Shown: positions 42,690-51,627 of the stretch, in pieces
How the letters are laid out: every line of letters starts with the position of its first letter
Position numbering within the stretch: position 1 is the first letter of the stretch
From: Aminobacter anthyllidis
GTDB lineage: Bacteria; Pseudomonadota; Alphaproteobacteria; Rhizobiales; Rhizobiaceae
Length of the DNA stretch: 64,000 nucleotides
Direction of reading: 5' to 3'
Assembly (NCBI RefSeq): GCF_018555685.1
Contig: NZ_JAFLWW010000010.1
Location: 155,214 to 219,213, forward strand
Notes under the pieces: generated by a model
Told to the model about the DNA's origin: nothing
Database searches by the model: none
Seen by the model: only the letters and a program-made list of their open reading frames with translations
Translations under genes and position numbers: made by a program

Positions 42690-44867
42690 TCAGGCCGAAA
42701 GCGCCTTTGCCTCGCGGCGCCTGAAATGCAGCACGTGCTCGGTGTAGCCATTGGGCTGGGTCCGGCCAGTGAACACCAGATCCTCGGCCGCCTTGAAGGC
42801 CGGGCTGTCGAAGTTTGGCGCCAGTGGCTTGTAGCCTTCGGTCCCGGCATTCTGCCGGTCGACGACGGCCGCCATGCGCCGCATCGTCTCGCGCACCTGC
42901 TCCTCGCTGACGATGCCATGGCGCAGCCAGTTGGCGACATGCTGGCTCGAAATGCGCAGCGTGGCGCGGTCTTCCATCAGCCTGACATCGTCGAGGTTGG
43001 GCACCGTCGAGACGCCGACGCCCTGTCCGACCCAGCGCACGACATAGCCGAGCAGGCCCTGCAGGTTGTTTTCGAGCTCGGCCTTGATCTCGTCGGCGCT
43101 GTAGCTGCGGGTCGCCAAAGGAATGGTCAGCAGGTCGGTGAGCGAGGCGTGCTCCCTGTCGCGCAGGTCGTCCTGCACGGCTGCCACGTCGACAAGGTGA
43201 TAGTGCATGGCGTGGAGTACCGCAGCCGTCGGCGTCGGCACCCAGGCCGTGCTGGCGCCGGCGAGTGGATGGGCGATCTTCTTGTCGAGCAGGCCGGCCA
43301 TCTGGTCGGGTGCCGCCCACATGCCCTTGCCGATCTGGGCCCGGCCGGGCAGGTTGCGGGCAATGCCGACATCGACATTGTTTGCTTCATAGGCCTTGAG
43401 GAAGGTGGCATCGGCCATCTCGGCCTTGCGCAGCATCGGGCCGGCTTCCATCGAGGTGTGGATCTCGTCGCCGGTGCGATCGAGGAAGCCGGTGTTGATG
43501 AACACGGTGCGGTCGCGGACCTTGGACATGCAGGCAGCGAGATTTGCCGAGGTGCGGCGCTCCTCGTCCATGACACCGATCTTCATCGTGTATTTGGGCA
43601 GCCCGACGAGCTCCTCGATGCGCTTGAACAGAAGGTCGGAGAGGCCGACCTCGTCTGGTCCGTGCATCTTGGGCTTGACGACATAGACCGAGCCGGTGCG
43701 GCTGTTGCGCACCGCATTCTCGCCACGGATGTCCTGCGCTGCACTTGCAACGGTGATGGCTGCGTCGAGGATCGCCTCGGGCACCGGCTTGCCGGCCTCG
43801 TCGAGCACGGCGTCGGTGAACATGTGGTGGCCGACATTGCGCACCAGCATGGTCGAGCGGCCATGCAGCACAAGCGTGCCGCCGCAAGGCGCGGTGAAGA
43901 CCCGGTCTTCGACCAGCTTGCGGGTGACGGTCTTGCCGTCCTTGGTGAATTCCGAGCTCAGGCTGCCATCCATCAGGCGCTGCCAGTTGCGGTAGACCGT
44001 AACCTTGTCCTCGGCATCGACTGCCGAAACCGCGTCCTCGAGATCCATGATGATCGAGATCGCCGCTTCGATCACGACGTCGGCGATGCCTGCGGAGTCG
44101 AGCTGGCCGACCTGATGCTCGCGGTCGATCACCAGTTCCAAGTGCAGGCCATTGTTGACGAGCAGCACGCTCTTCGGCTCGTGGCGCGGTCCGGTGAAGC
44201 CGGCAAACTGGGCGACCGATTTGAGCCCGGTCTTCGAACCGTCGGCCAAAGTCACCTGCAGCCTGCCGCGCTCGACGACATAGCCGACAGCGTTGGCATG
44301 GCTGCCCTTGGTCAGCGGCACGGCCTGGTCGAGGAATTCGCGGACGCGGGCGATGACCAGCCGAGCGCGGGCCGGGTTGAACGCCTGGCCCTTCTCGGCG
44401 CCGTCGGTCGCGGGGATGGCGTCGGCGGCGTAGAACGCATCATAGAGCGAACCCCAGCGCGCATTGGCGGCATTCAGCGCATAGCGGGCATTGGACAGCG
44501 GCACGACCAGCTGGGGGCCGGCAATGGTGCCGATCTCGGCGTCGACGTTCTTGGTCGCCACCTGGTAAGCGTCGGCGGCAGGTGCGGGCACCAGGTAGCC
44601 GATGTCGCGCAGGAACTGCTCATAGGCCGCGGTGTCATGCGGCTGGCCCTTGTGCTCCAGATGCCAGCCGTTGATCTTCGTCTGAAGTTCGCCGCGTATG
44701 GCGAGCAACTCGTGATGCCTGGGCGCGAGGTCGCGGATGATCTCCGAGAGGCCGCTCCAGAACGCCGTCGGCTCGAGGCGAGCATTGGGCAGCACTTCCT
44801 GCTCGACGAACGCGCGCAGCACAGGATGGACTGAAAGGCCGGCGACGCTTTCATAAGACTTGGTCAT
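42690..44867 (-). CDS. glcB: Malate synthase G
   Basis: A 725-residue enzyme condensing glyoxylate and acetyl-CoA to malate, close to the 723 residues of E. coli GlcB. Recognisable blocks are VYRNWQRLMDGSL (glyoxylate/Mg region), GEIHTSMEAGPML-type segment (DEIHTSMEAGPML) and MEDRATLRISSQH with the catalytic base Asp. The start at 44867 follows GGAGCCTCCC. It is cytosolic and uses glyoxylate from allantoin/ureide breakdown, glycolate or purines. It is divergent from a TIM-barrel gene; two TTGTATCCA-type motifs lie in the 183 bases between. The next genes include an allantoinase, consistent with feeding ureide-derived glyoxylate to the TCA cycle. Confidence 0.97.
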   Translation of the reverse strand: MTKSYESVAGLSVHPVLRAFVEQEVLPNARLEPTAFWSGLSEIIRDLAPRHHELLAIRGELQTKINGWHLEHKGQPHDTAAYEQFLRDIGYLVPAPAADAYQVATKNVDAEIGTIAGPQLVVPLSNARYALNAANARWGSLYDAFYAADAIPATDGAEKGQAFNPARARLVIARVREFLDQAVPLTKGSHANAVGYVVERGRLQVTLADGSKTGLKSVAQFAGFTGPRHEPKSVLLVNNGLHLELVIDREHQVGQLDSAGIADVVIEAAISIIMDLEDAVSAVDAEDKVTVYRNWQRLMDGSLSSEFTKDGKTVTRKLVEDRVFTAPCGGTLVLHGRSTMLVRNVGHHMFTDAVLDEAGKPVPEAILDAAITVASAAQDIRGENAVRNSRTGSVYVVKPKMHGPDEVGLSDLLFKRIEELVGLPKYTMKIGVMDEERRTSANLAACMSKVRDRTVFINTGFLDRTGDEIHTSMEAGPMLRKAEMADATFLKAYEANNVDVGIARNLPGRAQIGKGMWAAPDQMAGLLDKKIAHPLAGASTAWVPTPTAAVLHAMHYHLVDVAAVQDDLRDREHASLTDLLTIPLATRSYSADEIKAELENNLQGLLGYVVRWVGQGVGVSTVPNLDDVRLMEDRATLRISSQHVANWLRHGIVSEEQVRETMRRMAAVVDRQNAGTEGYKPLAPNFDSPAFKAAEDLVFTGRTQPNGYTEHVLHFRRREAKALSA

Positions 44868-44926
44868 GGGAGGCTCCTTCGATACGCGCGAGGCGCGGCA
44901 GTTCCGTAGGATGCTGATGACAGCGA

Positions 44927-44969
44927 TTGTATCCATTGACAAGCAGTTTTTGATACAAGATAGTATCCA
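44927..44969. promoter_or_regulatory. TGGATACRA-type motif cluster, glcB / TIM-barrel promoter
   Basis: TTGTATCCA at 44927-44935, TTGATACAA at 44950-44958 and TAGTATCCA at 44961-44969. The last two form an inverted pair. The same 9-mer (either strand, up to two mismatches) recurs at 46001, 48751, 49676, 49699, 49947, 49969 and 59049, always before a gene of this catabolic group. Confidence 0.6.
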
Positions 44970-45050
44970 GATACTTGGCCCGCCAAGCTGGTCGCCATCC
45001 GACGCGTCCAGATGGCTGCCGCGCACCATTCTCTCCGGCGAGGCGTCAGC

Positions 45051-45983
45051 ATGATCGGCATCATCAAGAGTTCATTGCCGGACGGCCGAAGCCTCACCCC
45101 GGCCGAGGCGCTGCAGGCTGCAGCGACATTGGGACTGCAGGGCCTGCTGTTCAACTCGCTGTTCGACATCAGCCCGACGCTCGATCCTGAGGAACTGGCG
45201 GATGCCCGCGCAGCGGCCGACGGGCTGGGCCTGGAAATTACATCGATGCTCGGCATCGTCAATCCAGCACTGCCCGCCCGCAGCCAGCCGATCGTCGATG
45301 CCGGCGGTGGCGACATGCAGACCGGCATCGAAAGGCTGGTCGAGCTCGCCGCTGGTATCGGTATCCACGACATGTTCTTCATCATCGGCATGATCGAGGA
45401 CCGCTTCGAGGCCGATGTGAGCTGGCAGGCCCAGCTCGACGGCGTAGCTGAATTGCTCTCGCGTTGCGCTCCCGCCCTGCGCCGGCATGGCTCGAAGTTG
45501 CTGCTCAAGACTCATGAGGAGATCGCGACATCAGAGATCGTCGCACTTGTCGAGCGAGTCGGACGCGATGTGCTCGGCGTTGCCTTCGACCCGGTCAATG
45601 TTCTCTGCCGGCTGGAAAATCCCGTCGCCGCGGCCCGGCGGGTCGCGCCTTATGCCGCCCAGCTCTATGTCGACGATGCGGTGATGCGCTTCCAGGAAAA
45701 CGGCGTCCGCCGCTTCCTCGCGCCGCTCGGCGAAGGCTTTGTCGACTGGGACGCGATCAGGCCGCTGTTGCCTGGTGCGAAAGTCTGGATCGAGATGCAT
45801 GCCGGCCAGTTCGCCATGCCGGTGTTCGACCCGGTTTGGCTCAAGCGGCAGCCACCGGTTGCCGTCGAAGAATTTGCTTCCGTGCTTGCCATGGCGGCGA
45901 AGTTTGGAACGCGCGAGGTGCCGTGGGATCAGACAGCGCCTGTCGCGCGGCTGACACAGGCATTGCGTAGATGCCTGCCATAG
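45051..45983 (+). CDS. TIM-barrel protein, sugar phosphate isomerase/epimerase (AP endonuclease family 2) type
   Basis: A 310-residue xylose-isomerase-like TIM barrel. Metal-site motifs are LKTHEEI (Glu and His) near 160 and GVAFDPVNVLC near 180. It is a paralogue of the 362-residue protein at 55385: both share a FxxxxDxSPTLD segment, the THEEI motif and the xFDxxNVL block, though this one is shorter. Members include hydroxypyruvate isomerase, sugar epimerases and 3-dehydroshikimate dehydratase-like enzymes. It is divergent from glcB and followed by the allantoinase gene 132 bases later. The reaction is unknown. Confidence 0.85.
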   Translation: MIGIIKSSLPDGRSLTPAEALQAAATLGLQGLLFNSLFDISPTLDPEELADARAAADGLGLEITSMLGIVNPALPARSQPIVDAGGGDMQTGIERLVELAAGIGIHDMFFIIGMIEDRFEADVSWQAQLDGVAELLSRCAPALRRHGSKLLLKTHEEIATSEIVALVERVGRDVLGVAFDPVNVLCRLENPVAAARRVAPYAAQLYVDDAVMRFQENGVRRFLAPLGEGFVDWDAIRPLLPGAKVWIEMHAGQFAMPVFDPVWLKRQPPVAVEEFASVLAMAAKFGTREVPWDQTAPVARLTQALRRCLP

Positions 45984-46000
45984 CCTTCTCGCCGAATTAT

Positions 46001-46009
46001 TGGATACGA
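46001..46009. promoter_or_regulatory. TGGATACGA motif upstream of the allantoinase-like gene
   Basis: TGGATACGA, 107 bases before the start at 46116. The identical sequence is at 59049-59057, upstream of kbl. Confidence 0.5.
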
Positions 46010-46115
46010 TTTTTACACTAGGTAGCATTTGAGGCGTCGGGCTTTTTGCCGCGACGTCGGGCGTCAACACACAGTCATTCGCGCGGGAAGCGGCCGCGCA
46101 CCCAAGGAGGCCTTG

Positions 46116-47522
46116 ATGCGATACCCTCGCGATATGCGCGGCTACGGCGAGAACCCGCCCCACGCCAACTGGCCGGGCGGCGCCAATGTCGCCGTGCAGT
46201 TCGTGCTGAACTACGAAGAGGGCGGAGAAAACAACATCCTGCATGGCGATGCCGCAAGCGAGGCCTTCCTGTCGGAGATTCCCGGCGCCGCGCAATGGCC
46301 TGGCCTGCGCCACTGGAACATGGAGTCGGTCTATGAATACGGCGCCCGCGCCGGCTTCTGGCGGCTGCATCGCCTGTTCACCGACCTCGACGTGCCGGTT
46401 ACCGTCTATGGTGTCGCCACTGCCTTGATGCGTGCGCCCGAACAGCTGCGCGCCATGCAGCGGGCCGATTGGGAGATCGCCAGCCACGGCTACAAATGGG
46501 TCGAGCACAAGGACATGCCTGCTGACGAGGAACGCGCCCAGATCAAGGATGCGATCCGTCTGCATACACTAGCCACAGGCGAGCGCCCGACCGGCTGGTA
46601 CACCGGGCGTTGCTCGGTCAACACCGTCGACCTGGTCTCCGAGGAGGGCGGCTTCGCCTACGTCTCCGACACCTATGACGACGACCTGCCTTACTGGCGC
46701 GAGCACCAGGGCAAGGAGCAGCTGATTATCCCTTACACGCTCGAAGCCAACGACATGCGCTTCGGTACGCCCAATGGCTTCAACTCGGGCGACCAGTTCT
46801 TCTCCTATCTCAAGGACACGTTCGACTATCTCTATGCCGAAGGTGCCGCCGGTCGGCCGAAGATGTTTTCAATCGGCCTGCATTGCCGCCTCGTCGGCCG
46901 CGCTGGTCGTGTCGCCGCGCTCAAGCGCTTCATCGAATACGTGCAAAGCCACGACAAGGTCTGGATCGCGCGCCGCATCGACATCGCCCGTCACTGGGCC
47001 AAGGAACACCCCTATGTGAAGCCGAAGCTGGTTCCGTCGAAGATGGACAGGGCGGACTTTGTCGAGACATTCGGCCAGTGCTTCCGCAACGGAGCGCTGC
47101 TGGCCGAACGCGCCTTTGACGGCGAACTGGCCCCGGTCAACGACAGCCCATATGGCCTGTTCTTTGCGCTGCGCACCCAGTTCCGCGCCGCGAGCGAGGC
47201 CGAGAGGTTCGAGGTGCAGAATGGCTACACGCCGCTCGATCCGCGCATCAAGGCGGCAAGGATCGTCACCGATGAGAAAGACGCGGACAGCCTCGATGCC
47301 ATGACCGCCGACCAGCAGCAGCGGTTGCTGGAGTTGCTCGGCGCCTATGAGGAAAAATTCGGCTTCGGTGCCATCTTTGTCGTGCGCAACTACACCACCG
47401 CGTCGCTGCTGGCGTCGCTGGGCACGCGGATCAAGACGGACCGCGACACCGAACTTGCCGTTACCTATGGCGAGGTCGAGCGGCTGGCGGAGATCCAGGT
47501 CGAGGCACGGTTCGCCGCGTAG
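46116..47522 (+). CDS. PuuE-type allantoinase fused to an OHCU decarboxylase-like domain
   Basis: A 468-residue two-domain protein. Residues 1 to about 305 are a polysaccharide-deacetylase-fold allantoinase of the PuuE type (RYPRDMRGYGENPPHANWPG, FVLNYEEGGENNILHGDAAS, IASHGYKW, VGLHCRLVGR), which hydrolyses allantoin to allantoate. Residues about 310-465 align with the 2-oxo-4-hydroxy-4-carboxy-5-ureidoimidazoline decarboxylase (UraD) fold (FVETFGQCFRNG at its start, AYEEKFGFGAIFVVRNYTT late). The catalytic HPxL and the SxxEQ Glu of UraD are not present at the expected places. The start has AAGGAGG at 46104-46110. With glcB and a racemase gene nearby, allantoin or ureide breakdown is likely. 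Confidence 0.85.
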   Translation: MRYPRDMRGYGENPPHANWPGGANVAVQFVLNYEEGGENNILHGDAASEAFLSEIPGAAQWPGLRHWNMESVYEYGARAGFWRLHRLFTDLDVPVTVYGVATALMRAPEQLRAMQRADWEIASHGYKWVEHKDMPADEERAQIKDAIRLHTLATGERPTGWYTGRCSVNTVDLVSEEGGFAYVSDTYDDDLPYWREHQGKEQLIIPYTLEANDMRFGTPNGFNSGDQFFSYLKDTFDYLYAEGAAGRPKMFSIGLHCRLVGRAGRVAALKRFIEYVQSHDKVWIARRIDIARHWAKEHPYVKPKLVPSKMDRADFVETFGQCFRNGALLAERAFDGELAPVNDSPYGLFFALRTQFRAASEAERFEVQNGYTPLDPRIKAARIVTDEKDADSLDAMTADQQQRLLELLGAYEEKFGFGAIFVVRNYTTASLLASLGTRIKTDRDTELAVTYGEVERLAEIQVEARFAA

Positions 47523-47540
47523 GTCGGCGCTGGATGGCAA

Positions 47541-47764
47541 GTGCGTCCTTCGAGGCTCGCCCGGTGGGCGAGCTCCTCAGGATGAGGACCGGTGTGCCTC
47601 GCCGCCCATTCCGAGCAACATCCGGGCCGGACAGTTGCAAGATTGGCCCACCGAGGCAATTGCTAGATTGGCAGCGGGGCGGCTTCCAGATGGCGCAGCA
47701 GGGCGTGGCCGTACCAACGGTCCTCATCCTGAGGAGCCCGCGAAGCGGGCCTCGAAGGACGCAC
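47541..47764. repeat. Intergenic inverted repeat (same family as 12008)
   Basis: GTGCGTCCTTCGAGGCTCGC... at 47541-47588 is mirrored by ...CTCGAAGGACGCAC ending at 47764, with CTCCTCAGGATGAGG at the inner ends. The pair lies in the 251-base gap between the convergent allantoinase and gntR genes and is matched at 12008-12353. Confidence 0.75.
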
Positions 47765-47773
47765 CGACCCAAC

Positions 47774-48484
47774 TCAGGCGTAGCGGGAAAGAATCTCGCT
47801 GAGATTGCGCTTGGTGCGCTTGGTCTGGCCGATATTGGCCTGCTCGAACACTTGCTGCAGATGCTCGATGATCGCGTCGGCGCTGGCCTTGGGATCGCGG
47901 GCCCTGAGCGCCTGCAGGATTGCCGCATGTTCATCGACGCTGCAGTCGGTTTCCTGATGCGTGCTGTGCTGGGCCAGGATCAGCGACGTCCGCGAGATCA
48001 GCGACTTGAGGAAGCCGGCGAGCACCTCGTTGCCGGCCATCTGGGCGGCAAGCAGGTGGAACTCGCCCGAGGCCACGATCGCCGCTGTGTGGTCGCCGGC
48101 GTGGCGGATGGCGTGCTCATGCTGCAGGTGCTGCTCCAGAGCCGCAATCTGCTTGTCGGTGACGACGGTTGCCAGCTTGGAAAAGATCTCGCGTTCGATG
48201 GCGTTGCGCGCCTCGAACACCTGTCGTGCCTCGTCGGGCGTCGTGCTGGCGACGAAGGCGCCGCGATTCTGCCGGAACTCGACGAGCGATTCGGTGTGCA
48301 GGCGGTTGAGCGCGGCGCGCACGATGGTGCGGCTGACTGAAAACAGCGCGCCGATCGATTCTTCGCTGAGTTTTGTGCCGGGCGTCAGTTCGCGCGCCAG
48401 AATGGCCCTGAACAGAGCCTGGTAGATTGCATCGATCTTCGATCCGGCTTTCTCGTCGAGATCAGTATTCGCAGCTTTCGCCAT
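47774..48484 (-). CDS. GntR family transcriptional regulator, FCD type
   Basis: A 236-residue regulator with winged helix (about 15-80: KIDAIYQALFRAILARELTPG, then LFSVSRTIVRAALNRLHTE) and FCD domain (about 95-220, with EHLQQVFEQ late). The start at 48484 (MAKAANTDLD) has a purine-rich GGTGAGGGA very close to the ATG; a TTG further upstream is possible. Being in the middle of the glcB-allantoinase-racemase-dpp locus, it is the candidate reader of the TGGATACRA motifs. Its own upstream region has AATACAATA at 48709 and TGAATACGA at 48751. Confidence 0.9.
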   Translation of the reverse strand: MAKAANTDLDEKAGSKIDAIYQALFRAILARELTPGTKLSEESIGALFSVSRTIVRAALNRLHTESLVEFRQNRGAFVASTTPDEARQVFEARNAIEREIFSKLATVVTDKQIAALEQHLQHEHAIRHAGDHTAAIVASGEFHLLAAQMAGNEVLAGFLKSLISRTSLILAQHSTHQETDCSVDEHAAILQALRARDPKASADAIIEHLQQVFEQANIGQTKRTKRNLSEILSRYA

Positions 48485-48787
48485 TCCCTCACCAGCCAGT
48501 GTTGTACAGGCAGCGCGTAACAATGCTACGTCTCAGATGCATCGGCGCACGGCGGAAGACAAGTGGAATGCAAGCCTTGCTTCGTTGTTCGTTTTATATT
48601 AGCCGGTGTCGTACGATGCAGCCGGCGTGCCATAGCCGCCGTTTTCCTCCGCTGCAAGCCGGCGCGGGCGCCTTGTTTGCATTGCGGTCACTCTAGCACA
48701 TGTTTTCTAATACAATAGCGAAAACTATTGCGCGCAATCGCAAGGTCTTTTGAATACGATTTGAAAATGAGCCGGTTTCCGCTCGAT
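48485..48787. other. 303-base region upstream of gntR, no gene
   Basis: AT-richer than its surroundings. It contains AATACAATA (48709-48717) and TGAATACGA (48751-48759), related to the locus motif, and should hold the gntR promoter. No coding region or RNA structure was recognised. Confidence 0.5.
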
Positions 48788-49552
48788 TTAAGATCGATCA
48801 GCGCCCGCCGCCGTGGTGTTGGAGCTGGCGCTCAACGCCTGCGCCAGGAAGGGCGACAGGCCAAGGGTCTCGGTCGTGGCAGCGGGTGCGACCGTGGTCG
48901 CCGGCTGCGGATTTGCTGCCAGGCGCAGCGCTTTGCCGATGCCGATGCGGTGCGGATCGAGAATTGGAACTCCAGCAGCTGCGATGACCGCGGGCAGGAT
49001 CGGGATCAAGCCGGCTCCGCCCAGGACGACGCGTTCAGCCCCGAGTGCCTTGGCCTCTTTCGCCAGGAAGCTGGCGATGGATTGCGCATCGTCGGCCACC
49101 GCTTCGATGGACCTGATGCCCGCAATCCTGTCGCCGATGCCGAGCTTCAGCGCCAGTTCGCGGAGCATCTCGCACCAGACCGTGCCATTGGTCGAAACGA
49201 GCGAGGTTCCCGGTAGCGCGGCGGCGGCCAGGAGACCGGCTTCGGCAAAGCCGATGACCGGCAGCCCCGTCATTTCGGCGAGCGCTTCGCGGCCGGGGTC
49301 GCCAAAACAGGCAAGCACGATCACGTCGGGCTTGGCCCCTTCGGCAAGTGCCTTGGCTGCAGCGTCCAGCACTGCGTGTGCGGCGATCGTCACTGCGGCA
49401 CGGGTCGAGATGTAGCTGAAGCCGAAGTCCGCCGTGACGGTTTGCACCTGCGCGGCGTCCGCCACCTCCTCGCGCACAAGTGCGTCGATGACCTGGCTGA
49501 CGCCGGTCGAGGTGTTGGGGTTGATGACGAGCAGGCGAGGCAGGCGGCGCAT
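48788..49552 (-). CDS. Asp/Glu/hydantoin racemase family protein
   Basis: A 254-residue protein of the cofactor-independent racemase family, which includes hydantoin and allantoin racemases and arylmalonate decarboxylase. The N-terminus RLLVINPNTSTGVSQ is typical. The first catalytic Cys is C82 in VLACFGDPG. The second catalytic Cys, expected in the VLGCAG motif, is Gly179 (VVLGGAGLIP). Thus a two-base racemisation is unlikely unless another residue takes part. The start at 49552 follows AGAGGAATTCG. It is divergent from the dpp importer genes, and its promoter region holds TTGTATCCA dyads. Confidence 0.88.
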   Translation of the reverse strand: MRRLPRLLVINPNTSTGVSQVIDALVREEVADAAQVQTVTADFGFSYISTRAAVTIAAHAVLDAAAKALAEGAKPDVIVLACFGDPGREALAEMTGLPVIGFAEAGLLAAAALPGTSLVSTNGTVWCEMLRELALKLGIGDRIAGIRSIEAVADDAQSIASFLAKEAKALGAERVVLGGAGLIPILPAVIAAAGVPILDPHRIGIGKALRLAANPQPATTVAPAATTETLGLSPFLAQALSASSNTTAAGADRS

Positions 49553-49675
49553 CGAATTCCTCTGATATGACGGAATTTGCTTCCGCCCCTCGCGCAACTG
49601 CACGCTGGCTTGGAGCTTTAGGACGTACGCCCTCATCGAAGTGGGCGGTCCGCCGGCATCTCGGCCTTCATATCA

Positions 49676-49720
49676 TTGTATCAGATATGATGTAAAGTTT
49701 GTATCCATAAATTGGATGCA
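49676..49720. promoter_or_regulatory. TTGTATCCA dyad, racemase promoter side
   Basis: TTGTATCAG at 49676-49684, then TTGTATCCA (49699-49707), a spacer TAAAT and TTGGATGCA. The last two form an inverted repeat with 7 of 8 arm bases paired. Confidence 0.6.
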
Positions 49721-49946
49721 GTTCTGCCCAAGGGATGCGCAGATTGCCTTCGAAATTGCCACCTGACGTTACGGAAGCGACAGGCTCGATGTCGCGCTGT
49801 ACCGGCCCTTATGGATGGTGCTCCGATCACTTTTTTCCCCAGAAGGGCGCTCCGATTTTCCAATCCGTTTTCTAACATATTGTTTTTACTAAATATTTAT
49901 TGGGCGCGCGCAACCGCCTGGCGTGTACACTCATCACGCAACATTT

Positions 49947-49977
49947 ATGTATCCACTGGAGGAAAAATCGGATACAA
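49947..49977. promoter_or_regulatory. TGTATCCA ... GGATACAA inverted pair, dpp side
   Basis: ATGTATCCA (49947-49955) and CGGATACAA (49969-49977) are inverted halves about 22 bases apart and about 60-90 bases before the binding-protein start. Confidence 0.6.
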
Positions 49978-50037
49978 AAGTGGCGGGAGCGCCTTTGCGA
50001 AAAGGCAGAGTTAATTCAGCATATGGGAGCGACAATC

Positions 50038-51615
50038 ATGCATGCTTTCTTCTCGGCCTTTTCCGCGCTGTCGCGCAGCCGGCGCCAGTTTCTGGCGACT
50101 GTCGGGGGTGCGGCCCTTGCCGTAGCGGTCGGTTTCGGCGGCTCGGCAGCATTTGCCGCGGACCGCGAGCACACGATCATCGTGGGCCTCGGCGGCCAGA
50201 TCAACACGCTCGATCCGCTGCGCGCCGACTACAACCAGACCAACACCATCATCAGCGCCGTCTACGATACGCTGGTGACCTATGACGAGACCAAGCTCGT
50301 CGGCTCGCTCGCCACCGAATACGCCTATTCCGACGACGCCAAGTCGATCACGTTTACGCTGCGTCCCGATGTGAAGTTCCATGACGGCACGGCGGTGACC
50401 GCCAAGGACGTTGCCTACACGCTCGACCGCCTGAAGCGGATCGGCACCGGCGTTGCCTCGCTGATCGACAGCTACGACTCGACCACGGTCACCGACGACA
50501 CCCACCTGACCATCAACCTGTCCAAGCCGAACACGCTGTTTTTGCCGTCGCTGAGCAAGGTCTACATCCTGAATTCCGCGCTGGTCGAAGCCAACAAGGG
50601 CGCCGATGACGGCCAGGGCTGGCTGCAGGGCCATGACGCCGGCTCTGGCGCCTATGTGCTGGGCGACCAGTCGCAGGCCGTGGTCATCGACCTGTTCCCC
50701 GGCTACTGGGCCGCCGAAGCGGGCCGTCCCGAATCCATCGTCTTCCGCCGCATCGACGAAAGCTCGACGCGCCGCGACGAACTCCGCGCCGGCAATATCG
50801 ACGTCGCCTTCGGCTTCGCCGACCGTGACGCCGCCGCCATGGCCACCGACCCGGCGCTGAAGGTCGTGCCGATCAACACCAGCTACCAGACCGAGGTTTT
50901 GTTCAACACCAAGGTTGGCCCGACCGCCGATCCCAAGGTGCGCAAGGCGTTGCGCATGGTCTATGACTATGCTGGCGGCTTGCGTGGCATCCGCGGCGGC
51001 AACGGCAAGATCGCCAATGGCCCACTGCCGGCCCGCCTCGACTGCCGTCCCGAACTGCCGGAGGTGAAGCGCGATCTCGAAGCTGCCAAGGCGATGCTCG
51101 CCGAAGCGGGTGCCGCCAATCTGAAGCTCAAGATGAACTTCCAGCCGGTGTTCGAGCTGCAAAAGCAGGAAGCGACGCTGTTCCAGTCCAACCTGCGCGA
51201 GATCGGCGTCGAGCTCGAGCTCGAGCCCATCGCCTTCCCGAACTACCTCGCCAGCCTGAAGGATCCGAACTCGATCCCGCAGATGATGCTGCTCGAAGAC
51301 TTCGCCCAGTTCCCGGAAGCCGGCATCATGCTGGTCAAGGGCTACAAGTCGGACGCCGTCGGCACCAACAGGACCGGCTATGCCAATCCTGAGGTCGACA
51401 AGCTGCTCGACACAGCCCTTGCCACCGCCGACGACGCCAAGCGTTGCGACATCTACAAGCAGGTCCAGACCATTCTCGACAATGACTCCGTCATGGTCGA
51501 CATGTATGGTGTCTACAAGCCAGCCGCCTACCGTGTCGGCACGCTTGCAGACCTCAAGGCCAGCATGCTCGCCACGCCCGCCGAGCCGGCGGACTTCCGG
51601 CTCGCAAAGCCGTAA
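50038..51615 (+). CDS. Dpp/Opp-type ABC transporter substrate-binding protein
   Basis: A 525-residue family 5 (peptide/nickel) periplasmic binding protein. The start at 50038 has GGAG at 50026-50029. Its N-terminus carries SRSRRQFLATVGG, a twin-arginine-like signal followed by a hydrophobic segment ending AAFAA-D, so export may be by Tat. The mature part (INTLDPLRADYNQTN, FTLRPDVKFHDGTAVTAKDV, SGAYVLGDQSQ) is typical. It starts the five-gene importer operon. Family members import peptides but also glutathione, opines and other solutes; the neighbouring enzymes suggest a ureide- or hydantoin-like compound. Confidence 0.93.
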   Translation: MHAFFSAFSALSRSRRQFLATVGGAALAVAVGFGGSAAFAADREHTIIVGLGGQINTLDPLRADYNQTNTIISAVYDTLVTYDETKLVGSLATEYAYSDDAKSITFTLRPDVKFHDGTAVTAKDVAYTLDRLKRIGTGVASLIDSYDSTTVTDDTHLTINLSKPNTLFLPSLSKVYILNSALVEANKGADDGQGWLQGHDAGSGAYVLGDQSQAVVIDLFPGYWAAEAGRPESIVFRRIDESSTRRDELRAGNIDVAFGFADRDAAAMATDPALKVVPINTSYQTEVLFNTKVGPTADPKVRKALRMVYDYAGGLRGIRGGNGKIANGPLPARLDCRPELPEVKRDLEAAKAMLAEAGAANLKLKMNFQPVFELQKQEATLFQSNLREIGVELELEPIAFPNYLASLKDPNSIPQMMLLEDFAQFPEAGIMLVKGYKSDAVGTNRTGYANPEVDKLLDTALATADDAKRCDIYKQVQTILDNDSVMVDMYGVYKPAAYRVGTLADLKASMLATPAEPADFRLAKP

Positions 51616-51627
51616 GCGAGGTCTGAG

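Larger units (their letters stand above)
49553..50037. other. Divergent promoter region racemase / dpp, 485 bases
   Basis: AT-rich in the centre, with no gene. It carries four copies of the TTGTATCCA/TGGATACAA motif and should contain the promoters of the racemase gene (minus) and of the dpp operon (plus). Confidence 0.6.

Noticed and set aside
42681..44834. Long plus-strand frame opposite glcB
   Set aside because: No motif; malate synthase blocks are on the minus strand.
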